Assembly: GCA_934699305.1 (NCBI GenBank)
Contig: CAKUWM010000043.1
Location: 1-14,049 of the forward strand
Length of the DNA: 14,049 bases
Direction of reading: 5' to 3'
DNA from: an uncultured Saprospiraceae bacterium
Lineage (GTDB): Bacteria; Bacteroidota; Bacteroidia; Chitinophagales; Saprospiraceae
Shown: one piece after another, positions 8,450 to 14,049 of the stretch
How the letters are laid out: each line of letters opens with the position of its first letter
Position numbering within the stretch: position 1 is the stretch's first letter
Notes under the pieces: generated by a model
What the model was told of the DNA's origin: nothing
What the model saw: only the letters and a program-made list of their open reading frames with translations
Databases searched by the model: none
Translations under genes and position numbers: made by a program

Positions 8450-8782
8450 ATGGGAAAATTTGTGATTTCTACTAGGAAAAATGGAGAATTTCAATTCAAT
8501 CTAAAAGCTGGAAATGGTCAGGTTATTTTATCAAGCGAAGGATATAAGACCAAGGCAAGTTGCGAAAATGGAATCGCGTCTGTTAAAAAGAATGCCACAG
8601 ATGAGAGCAAGTTTGAACGCAAAGCCGCTGCCAATGGAAAGTTTTTCTTTAACCTTAAAGCAACCAACGGTCAGGTCATTGGTTCCAGTCAAATGTATGA
8701 AAATGAAGCCTCACGCGAAAAAGGTATCGCTTCAGTTGTGACCAATGCTCCTACTGCTACAACGGAAGAAGAGATAGCATAA
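8450..8782 (+). CDS. YegP-type protein with two DUF1508 (UPF0339) repeats
   Basis: A 110-residue protein, the same length as E. coli YegP. It consists of two tandem DUF1508 units at residues 3-49 and 54-100, offset by 51 residues. Each has the core NG-[EK]-F-x-FNLKA-x-NGQVI followed by S-S, a Y, and GIASV. The tail (101-110) is acidic and looks disordered. No signal peptide or membrane segment is present. The biochemical role of this family is unknown. The ATG immediately precedes the first repeat, and the leader just upstream is A-rich with no Shine-Dalgarno sequence. It stands between large gaps and is followed by crcB on the same strand 141 bases later, so co-transcription is possible. Confidence 0.92.
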   Translation: MGKFVISTRKNGEFQFNLKAGNGQVILSSEGYKTKASCENGIASVKKNATDESKFERKAAANGKFFFNLKATNGQVIGSSQMYENEASREKGIASVVTNAPTATTEEEIA

Positions 8783-8802
8783 AACAAAGCGTAGATCGTT
8801 TT

Positions 8803-8889
8803 AAGGCTAATAGAATTTGGTTATAAACATACGATAGTGTGAAGGGCAATAGAGTTTCGATGGTGATAAACCCTGATACTAATACGATA
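8803..8889 (+). repeat. Imperfect direct repeat in the yegP-crcB gap
   Basis: Unit 1 (8803-8836) and unit 2 (8842-8889) both start AAGG-x-x-AATAGA-x-TTT, share TATAAAC or GATAAAC in the middle and end ATACGATA. Unit 2 carries about 14 extra bases. The stretch lies in the leader region of the fluoride channel gene. Function unknown; it may be a degenerate duplication. Confidence 0.4.
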
Positions 8890-8923
8890 ATTCATTATAA
8901 AACTCTATAATTGATATAAGGAC

Positions 8924-9295
8924 TTGAAATTCTTATTTATTTTCTTTGGGAGCGGCCTTGGAGGCTTGACTCGCTATATATTGGGAAAATGGATAAATTC
9001 ATGCCATAATTTCAATTTTCCTTTTGGCACCTTTATAGTAAATATTTTAGCCTGCTTGGTGTTGGGCTTTGTAGTGGGTTTGGCCGACAACAGACAGATT
9101 ATTTCCACTGAAGCAAAACTTTTTTGGGTAATCGGATTCTGTGGAGGTTTTAGCACTTTTTCGACTTTCAGCAATGAGTCACTTACGTTATACCAGGCAG
9201 GTAACCACATTGTAAACATTACTTATATTGTAACGAGTGTCATAGTATGTCTCTTGGCTACCTATTTCGGATTTGCGCTGGCCAATAAGGTATGA
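8924..9295 (+). CDS. crcB: CrcB/Fluc fluoride-specific ion channel
   Basis: Exports fluoride passively across the inner membrane as a dual-topology dimer. The 123-residue protein has four hydrophobic helices and the family's hallmarks: GSGLGGLTRY with R17, the FPFGT-x-x-VN loop with N40, and GGFSTFSTFSNE with F79 and F82 of the phenylalanine pathway and the polar S/T residues beside them. Length is normal for the family. The start is TTG at 8924: the frame is closed by a TGA at 8912, there is no ATG or GTG in between, and the first transmembrane helix begins immediately. AAGGA (8917-8921) lies only two bases before the TTG, closer than an ideal ribosome-binding site, so expression may be low. 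No fluoride riboswitch could be recognised in the leader. Confidence 0.93.
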   Translation: MKFLFIFFGSGLGGLTRYILGKWINSCHNFNFPFGTFIVNILACLVLGFVVGLADNRQIISTEAKLFWVIGFCGGFSTFSTFSNESLTLYQAGNHIVNITYIVTSVIVCLLATYFGFALANKV

Positions 9296-9307
9296 TACTT
9301 ATCCTGT

Positions 9308-9319
9308 ATTCCGCATTTG
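9308..9319 (+). repeat. Dispersed intergenic motif, copy 3
   Basis: ATTCCGCATTTG, identical to the copy at 8287-8298, located just after the crcB stop codon. Here the palindromic right arm is missing; only weak similarity (AAAATGTTGAAT) follows. Confidence 0.45.
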
Positions 9320-9360
9320 AAAATGTTGAATATATAAATGGTACGTAATCAAAATTATAT

Positions 9361-9425
9361 GACTTTTCAGAGCCTATGCTGTTGAATTCGGGATAAAAGA
9401 ATAATTGATATTTGCCCGAAAAGTC
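9361..9425. terminator. Inverted repeats between convergent genes, possible bidirectional terminator
   Basis: GACTTTTC (9361-9368) is complementary to GAAAAGTC (9418-9425), and TTCGGG (9387-9392) is complementary to CCCGAA (9415-9420). The two pairings compete for the same right arm. The site lies between crcB and the minus-strand membrane gene, where a shared terminator is expected. T tracts are short and broken, so the assignment is tentative. Confidence 0.3.
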
Positions 9426-9433
9426 TTATTTCC

Positions 9434-10858
9434 CTATTCTTTCTTTTTTTGGACATAAGGCTGATAATGGTCAGTGATATTCCATACCTGAAGCATCTTT
9501 GAGCCGAATTGAGTAAAGTATGGATTGCTTTGTATCTCCCATGACATGAAGTTACATGTGTTGTCAAGTCTAACCGTATCCACCTGTTGGGCATTGGATA
9601 TGAGGCGCATACTTTCCTTTTCACATTGATTTTCTTTCTTAATCACCATATCTCGGGCAAAAAATACAAGTAAAAAAACAGATAATATGGTAGCGAGATA
9701 TTTTTTACGGACTTGGTTAAAAAACTTAAACGCCAATAGATTGATCTGTGTATAGATGAAAAAGAGAACTGCCAATGCAGGTAGTGATGTGTCACTTCTG
9801 ATAATATATGGTCGATAAACCCGATATCCTCCTAATGGCAATAAGGCTATATAAACTATCACAACAACTAATAAAATGAGGTGTACCTTCTGAAAGGGCG
9901 CATACATACTTTTATAATGACGGTTTAGTATAAAGCTTAATATTATTGTATAAACCAACACCAAAGAAAGCCCGGGCATATAGGTGAGAAGAACATAAAT
10001 ACCCTGAATCAGTAGCTTATATCGTGCCAATAGTCCGGGCGCTTCCGGGTTGGGAGCCGATTCTACATTAAAGGTGCCCAGATAATAGACGTACAAACTA
10101 AAAATCATTGTAAAGGCAATCAGGACTATTTCACGAGTCTTAAGCAGATGGATAAGCCCCTTAATACCGGGATTTCTCATCCATGTTATTAAAATTACAG
10201 CACCGCCAAACAATATAAATAAAGGCGGCATCAAAGGTCCATCCAATACGATATAAATGGCACAAAGCCCTAATAATACGCATTTTGTGTATGAGATCCT
10301 ATCTGTTTGGGGTTCTTGCACCCATCGATAAATCGGATAATAAAAAAGCATAAATAGAGCAACCGGCCAAAGGTAAAAAAACACATAAGTCGTTGCTTGA
10401 TCTACCGTGCGCATCACGTCATAAAAGCCTCGGTACTGAATCAGTGGAAGAAGCAGTACGGGAGTAAGTAGAAATAATCTTCCGAATGATTTAGAATGTA
10501 CCCGATTATACAAGGTAAATGCCGTAACAAAGGCTATCATCGCTATCAACTTAAACAAAGCCGATGCCAGATAGACACTTTCAATCGGATTGACCACATA
10601 CTGCAACAGCTGTGGCACATGGTGATAGTACAAGTGCATCGTCCAATGCGCCATACTTCGCCCGGCTCCGCCAATTAAAGCATCGGATTGGATGGTCTTA
10701 AGACCGGTTGGGTCGCTCAATACCTGACTATACCATTCGGCCGGTAAGACTATAGCGATTAAATCACCGTCTATGGGTGTAAAATAATATTGAAGAAAAT
10801 TGATTACGAGTTCTACAAGTATAAAAAGGACAAATGCTAATGGAACTACTTTTTTCAT
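9434..10858 (-). CDS. Polytopic inner-membrane protein of unknown function
   Basis: A 474-residue protein with about ten or eleven hydrophobic helices (for example 5-25, 95-118, 158-176, 211-227, 243-261, 283-310, 326-343, 358-378 and 387-402) and a soluble C-terminal tail of about 70 residues. After helix 1 a long loop of about 65 residues begins with an acidic D30-G-D32 and contains a GGAGRS motif (63-68). An early acidic residue in the first outer loop plus many helices resembles GT-C glycosyltransferases, which use lipid-linked sugars. No diagnostic motif was recognised, so this is only a structural analogy. The tail holds two cysteines (C412, C435) that could form a disulfide if it is extracytoplasmic. 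The ATG at 10858 is followed by KK and a hydrophobic helix, a typical membrane start. It is alone on its strand and divergent from higB. Confidence 0.8.
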   Translation of the reverse strand: MKKVVPLAFVLFILVELVINFLQYYFTPIDGDLIAIVLPAEWYSQVLSDPTGLKTIQSDALIGGAGRSMAHWTMHLYYHHVPQLLQYVVNPIESVYLASALFKLIAMIAFVTAFTLYNRVHSKSFGRLFLLTPVLLLPLIQYRGFYDVMRTVDQATTYVFFYLWPVALFMLFYYPIYRWVQEPQTDRISYTKCVLLGLCAIYIVLDGPLMPPLFILFGGAVILITWMRNPGIKGLIHLLKTREIVLIAFTMIFSLYVYYLGTFNVESAPNPEAPGLLARYKLLIQGIYVLLTYMPGLSLVLVYTIILSFILNRHYKSMYAPFQKVHLILLVVVIVYIALLPLGGYRVYRPYIIRSDTSLPALAVLFFIYTQINLLAFKFFNQVRKKYLATILSVFLLVFFARDMVIKKENQCEKESMRLISNAQQVDTVRLDNTCNFMSWEIQSNPYFTQFGSKMLQVWNITDHYQPYVQKKKE

Positions 10859-10869
10859 AAACGTTACTT

Positions 10870-10909
10870 CCCGGGATAATAAACAGCTTAATTCACCCGG
10901 CTTTTTCTT
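10870..10909 (+). terminator. GC-rich hairpin followed by a T tract
   Basis: CCGGG (10871-10875) pairs with CCCGG (10896-10900) across a 20-base loop, and CTTTTTCTTT follows on the plus strand. Read from left to right it resembles an intrinsic terminator that would shield higBA from upstream transcription. Read on the minus strand it lies in the leader of the membrane protein gene, ten bases before the start codon, and could affect its translation. The loop is long, so confidence is low. Confidence 0.3.
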
Positions 10910-10990
10910 TGTAAATGTAAATCAATTTTCAATAGTTTGTCTGATAAATGCATTCTATCCAATTAAAAAAAGATAATCAGCCCAAAATTT

Positions 10991-11031
10991 GGTAATAACG
11001 CAACAAGTTATTAACTTCACGCGTTAATAAA
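10991..11031 (+). promoter_or_regulatory. Probable HigA operator: three phased half-sites
   Basis: GGTAATAAC (10991-10999), GTTATTAAC (11007-11015, the reverse complement of GTTAATAAC) and GTTAATAAA (11023-11031) are three near-identical 9-base half-sites whose starts are exactly 16 bases apart. The first two form an inverted repeat and the third repeats the orientation of the first. The set ends eight bases before the toxin start, as expected for autorepression by the antitoxin or toxin-antitoxin complex. Confidence 0.55.
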
Positions 11032-11038
11032 ACAAGGT

Positions 11039-11323
11039 TTGATAAAGAGCTTTGCAGATAGGGAAACAGAAAAGATATGGAAAGGCGAACAATCAAAGGT
11101 ACTGCCAGCCCAAATCCAGCATATAGCCCGACGTAAACTAAGAATGATGAACAACGCTGAAACGATCAACGATTTGAGGATTCCACCTGCAAACCAACTG
11201 AAAAAGCTCAAAGGAAAACTATCTAATTTTTACAGCATCAGGATAAATGACCAGTGGAGAATTGTATTTTTATGGAAAACCGGCAACGCCGAGCAAGTTG
11301 AAATAGTAGATCATCACGACTAA
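11039..11323 (+). CDS. higB: HigB-type toxin of a type II toxin-antitoxin system (RelE superfamily)
   Basis: A 94-residue mRNA interferase that cleaves mRNA at the ribosome when the antitoxin is lost. The sequence follows the HigB family from end to end: IKSFADRETEKIW at the start, ARRKLRMMNNA (30-40), DLRIPPANQLKKLKG (45-59) and YSIRINDQWRIVFLW (65-79), ending in VEIVDHHD. Basic residues R68 and R74 are retained, so activity is likely. The start is TTG at 11039. The frame is open back to a TAA at 11012 but has no ATG or GTG, and the family normally begins with the residues IKSF right after the start. AAGG lies at 11034-11037, too close for an ideal ribosome-binding site. The toxin gene comes first and its end overlaps the antitoxin reading frame, the usual HigBA order. 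Confidence 0.93.
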   Translation: MIKSFADRETEKIWKGEQSKVLPAQIQHIARRKLRMMNNAETINDLRIPPANQLKKLKGKLSNFYSIRINDQWRIVFLWKTGNAEQVEIVDHHD

Positions 11324-11603
11324 ACTAAAAAATATACATCCGGGAGAAGTATTAGAAGAGGAATTTCTAAAACCAATGGGCATAACAGCATATAGACTAT
11401 CTATGTCGTTGGGTATTCCACCAACACGAACCAGCCAAATACTAAAACATCGAAGAAGGGTCACAGCAGATACGGCTTTAAGATTATCCAAGTTCTTCGG
11501 AACATCAGAAAAGTTTTGGCTTGGCTTACAAAACGACTACGACTTAGAGGAAGAAAAGGTAAAGATCAACAAAGAATTAGAACTCATAGAAACATTAAAA
11601 TAA
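11316..11603 (+). CDS. higA: HigA-type antitoxin (XRE-family HTH); start codon uncertain
   Basis: Neutralises HigB and represses the operon. The reading frame holds the complete conserved HigA N-terminus (TKLKNIHPGEVLEEEFLKP) from 11319, followed by the helix-turn-helix (about residues 24-62, with AYRLSMSLGIPPTRTSQI and DTALRLSKFFG) and a charged C-terminal helix. There is no ATG, GTG or TTG at the expected place. The frame is open back to a TAG at 11307, and ACG at 11316 stands where homologues normally have ATG, a one-base change. Translation may start at ACG 11316, at ATC 11310 or 11313, or at the first ATG (11376), which would drop 20 conserved residues. The frame overlaps the last codons of higB, so coupling is possible. 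Confidence 0.88.
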   Translation, partial: TTKLKNIHPGEVLEEEFLKPMGITAYRLSMSLGIPPTRTSQILKHRRRVTADTALRLSKFFGTSEKFWLGLQNDYDLEEEKVKINKELELIETLK

Positions 11604-11673
11604 AACTGGATAGAACATTGTATAAAACAAAAATGCGATCAGTAGGCTTATGCTAACACGTTTACCTCAGCCA

Positions 11674-11689
11674 CATTTGCAGGCAAATG
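11674..11689. repeat. Perfect palindrome downstream of higA
   Basis: CATTTGC, AG, GCAAATG. It lies about 70 bases after the antitoxin stop codon. No T tract follows, so it is more likely a protein-binding site or the remnant of a mobile element than a terminator. Function unknown. Confidence 0.4.
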
Positions 11690-11880
11690 CGACGACAGAA
11701 CTCTGAAATCCCGCACTTCGTTTATACTTGACCAATATACGCATAAGAATAAATTTAAATGAAGCATCTATTCAACCCAACGTTTTAATAAACGGCTTAA
11801 CTTTTGTTTGAATCGGATGCGCCTTCAAAGATAGGTTGCTTTGTCATTTGTTAAATTATAGTTTTTTTTAATTACAAAGG

Positions 11881-11910
11881 TTGGCCAAGGCAATAGAATA
11901 CTTACTTTTG
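11881..11910 (+). promoter_or_regulatory. Candidate Bacteroidota-type promoter for the Omp28-like gene
   Basis: TACTTTTG at 11903-11910 matches the TANNTTTG -7 consensus and TTGG at 11881-11884 serves as a -33 box with an 18-base spacer. The leader to the ATG at 12038 would be about 120 bases. Confidence 0.42.
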
Positions 11911-12037
11911 ATGAAATTATACGGCGAAGTGCTGCCTTTTAATTTTTAGTAATGAAAAAATCGAATCATTTTGAAGAGACAATTGTTTCTGTAAAAGAAG
12001 AAATATTCAATTATTGAGAAATTTTTAAAAAATATTC

Positions 12038-13981
12038 ATGAAAAAATTAATTGTGGCATTGATATGCCTGGCATTTGGCTACATTGCCGTACAAGCACAA
12101 CAAAGAGTTGTCCTTGTCGAGGAAGGTACCGGTACATGGTGTCAATATTGTCCACGGGGCGATGTATATGCGCAAGAATTGCAAAAAAAATATCCGGGGC
12201 AATTTGTTTTTGTATCTATACACTTTAGTGATCCAATGGAATATCTTGAATATTCGGATGCTATGCCTTTTTCGGGTTTACCATCAGCTTGGCTCAATCG
12301 CAATGCAATCACTGAGTTAAAACCCTTTGAGACTTTAAAGCAAGACATGGAGACGCAACTGGCTAAAACGCCGCCAGCATCTGTTGACGTGAAGACCAAC
12401 TGGAATGATGACACCAGAGAGCTTAAGATGGACGTTATTGCCAACTTTACACAGCCTTTAACGGGAGACTATAGGTTGGCTGCAATTGTAATAGAAAGCG
12501 GTGTTACAGGTATTACGCCGGGATATAATCAAGTCAATGCATATTCCGGAGGGGCATTAGGAGAAATGGGGGGTTATGAAAACTTGCCGAACCCCATTCC
12601 ATCGTCCATCGTGACATATAATCACGTGGCAAGGTATCTTGCAGGTGGTATCAATGGTGACTCAAGCAGTTTGCCTATCAACATAGCAGCTGGTGAGACC
12701 CACCAGTATTCGTACACCTACAAGGTGCCGGAAGAGTACGAAGACGATTATATCCGTGTCATAGGTGTATTGGTCAATGTGGCGACGGGAGAGGTACTTA
12801 ATGCAGGCATCAGCGGCTACATAGAAGGCTATGCCAATGGTAAGCCATTTTTCCAATCAAACCCCAAGAAAAAAGGCTATCTCGGCTCACAGTATGAATA
12901 CGATATTGTAGCCCATGACCCTGATTATGATGCATTGAAGATTACTTCTGCCGGCGCATTGCCACCCGGACTGAGCTTGACTGATTTGGGCAATGGCAAT
13001 GCCAAAATATCAGGAGTTCCAACAGCTTTAGGTACCTATAATATTGTTCTTGAACTTAAGGATGGTACCTGGACGGAAACGCAGGATTATGAATTGACCG
13101 TAGGCAATAGTGAAGGCGATTGGATTCAGGTGGGGCAAAAAGGAATCAATGGATTTTCCCCTGCTGTAGTTGATATGGAAATGAGAAAAGATGGCGTCCC
13201 TTTTGTCATGGCAACCAACTTCTCCAAATCTATTATATCTGTCTATGAATTGAAAGATGACAAATGGGAAAAGCTGGCTAAAGATGTCGAAGGCGATGCC
13301 TATCAATCTTGCATGACAGTGGATGAGAAGGCTCCGGTTGTATTCAGTAATGGTATAGCAAGCATCTGGGATGGTACACAGTGGAAGCCTTTGGGAGATA
13401 AGATTCCGGGTGATTATTATATTTTTCCGGATATCATTCGTGCCGGAGATGGCTCATACTTTGTTGTATTTTATGCACCATCAGACAATCAAACACATAC
13501 GTATCAATATGATGGATCCTCATGGAAATTTGTCGGCGATGTGGCTGATAAATATACAGTATGGAATAGATTAAAACTGGATCGAAAAGGCAATCCCCTC
13601 ATTATTTATGGCATAGATGGCGTTAATATAGCTTATTCGCAGGCATCTATATGGGAAGGAGGTAAGTGGAATGTGTTGGGACAAGGTCACATCGACACCG
13701 TGCAAACATACTTTGATCATGACATAGCTATGGATAGTAATGGTGACATTTATGCCGTGCTTACTTATGGGAGTATCAATCAATTCCTCAATGTGTATGA
13801 ATTGGATCAAGATGATAAACGATGGGAATTGGAAAAGTTTAATTTGTCCGGTGGAGCCTCCGGTAAATGCAAAGTAGAAGGTGATGATAAGGGCAATATT
13901 TATGTAGCATACCGGGATGAAAGCAATTCGGGAAAGACAACTGTACAGAAATACGTTGGCGATGAGTGGTCATTTGTGTGA
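12038..13981 (+). CDS. Exported Omp28-family protein with thioredoxin-like head, Ig-like domain and W-repeat propeller
   Basis: A 647-residue exported protein. A signal peptide (1-20: KK, hydrophobic core, VQA then Q21) has no lipobox cysteine. A thioredoxin-like domain (22-110) has the redox motif W34-C35-Q-Y-C38-P and a candidate cis-proline P82 (SGLPSAW). Residues 115-262 match the style of the Omp28 domain. Residues 266-356 form a putative Ig/cadherin-like domain (FFQSNP, LPPGLSL, ISGVPTALGTY). The rest contains seven repeats, each with a tryptophan in the context DG-x-x-W-x-x-LG or similar: W362, W410, W449, W496, W544, W596 and W644, spaced about 39-52 residues. Seven such repeats suggest a beta-propeller. 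The protein ends at the last repeat with no T9SS C-terminal sorting domain visible. It is likely periplasmic or surface-associated and may act on disulfides. The start is certain because the signal peptide begins there. Confidence 0.87.
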   Translation: MKKLIVALICLAFGYIAVQAQQRVVLVEEGTGTWCQYCPRGDVYAQELQKKYPGQFVFVSIHFSDPMEYLEYSDAMPFSGLPSAWLNRNAITELKPFETLKQDMETQLAKTPPASVDVKTNWNDDTRELKMDVIANFTQPLTGDYRLAAIVIESGVTGITPGYNQVNAYSGGALGEMGGYENLPNPIPSSIVTYNHVARYLAGGINGDSSSLPINIAAGETHQYSYTYKVPEEYEDDYIRVIGVLVNVATGEVLNAGISGYIEGYANGKPFFQSNPKKKGYLGSQYEYDIVAHDPDYDALKITSAGALPPGLSLTDLGNGNAKISGVPTALGTYNIVLELKDGTWTETQDYELTVGNSEGDWIQVGQKGINGFSPAVVDMEMRKDGVPFVMATNFSKSIISVYELKDDKWEKLAKDVEGDAYQSCMTVDEKAPVVFSNGIASIWDGTQWKPLGDKIPGDYYIFPDIIRAGDGSYFVVFYAPSDNQTHTYQYDGSSWKFVGDVADKYTVWNRLKLDRKGNPLIIYGIDGVNIAYSQASIWEGGKWNVLGQGHIDTVQTYFDHDIAMDSNGDIYAVLTYGSINQFLNVYELDQDDKRWELEKFNLSGGASGKCKVEGDDKGNIYVAYRDESNSGKTTVQKYVGDEWSFV

Positions 13982-14049
13982 TCTCCGGGTTTTACTTATA
14001 TTGCTAAAGAACAAAATTTGTTTATAGTCTCGAATTGTGTGCCTTATGT

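Larger units (their letters stand above)
11604..12037. other. Intergenic region between higA and the Omp28-like gene
   Basis: A 434-base gap with no recognisable gene. It holds a perfect palindrome (11674-11689), a small hairpin CGTTT-TAAT-AAACG near 11787-11800, a TTTTTTTT run around 11860-11870 and a promoter-like sequence near 11881-11910. The left part is less AT-rich than the right. Confidence 0.55.

Noticed and set aside
8783..8923. Fluoride riboswitch upstream of crcB
   Set aside because: The compact first hairpin and its pseudoknot partner, needed for this riboswitch class, could not be found; only a weak CTGAT-like match is present.
11952..12017. A 21-codon reading frame (MKKSNHFEETIVSVKEEIFNY) just before the Omp28-like gene
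   Set aside because: It could be a leader peptide, but it is too short to support, has no clear ribosome-binding site, and no attenuator-like structure follows.
12038..12070. Lipoprotein signal using the cysteine at residue 10
   Set aside because: The cysteine is too close to the N-terminus, lacks a proper lipobox before it, and a standard cleavage site VQA-Q follows at 20/21.

Overview
The window looks like chromosomal DNA from a member of the phylum Bacteroidota, probably in or near the Saprospiria/Chitinophagia. The DNA is AT-rich, good Shine-Dalgarno sequences are rare, and several gaps contain TANNTTTG-type -7 boxes. An Omp28-family exported protein and the styles of the HigBA, CrcB and YegP proteins also fit. 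The assignment comes from reading the sequence only.

Left part (10-4285): an 802-residue FAD-dependent oxidoreductase fused to a polytopic membrane domain is followed with no gap by a six-helix membrane class III cyclase. The cyclase carries adenylate-type substrate residues. A small HD-domain phosphohydrolase converges on this pair from the minus strand. The two plus-strand genes must be co-transcribed. Together with the HD protein they could form a local cAMP synthesis and breakdown module, but this is inference.

Middle part (4286-9433): a 556-base AT-rich gap with several palindromes precedes a large single gene for a Dna2-like protein. This protein has a PD-(D/E)XK nuclease with ExK catalytic residues followed by a complete SF1 UPF1/DNA2-type helicase, but lacks the cysteines of the iron-sulfur form. 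Next come a nested palindrome with an embedded promoter-like sequence, a YegP-type double DUF1508 protein, and a CrcB/Fluc fluoride channel that starts with TTG.

Right part (9434-14049): a minus-strand polytopic membrane protein of unknown function is followed by a plus-strand HigBA toxin-antitoxin module. Its toxin starts with TTG, its antitoxin has no ATG at the conserved start, and its promoter region has three half-sites spaced 16 bases apart. After a 434-base gap comes an exported Omp28-like protein. It has a CxxC thioredoxin-like head, an Ig-like domain and seven tryptophan-marked repeats that suggest a beta-propeller.

The genes from 4842 onwards look like separate accessory or housekeeping units, not one operon. 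No RNA genes, CRISPR arrays or intact transposases were seen.
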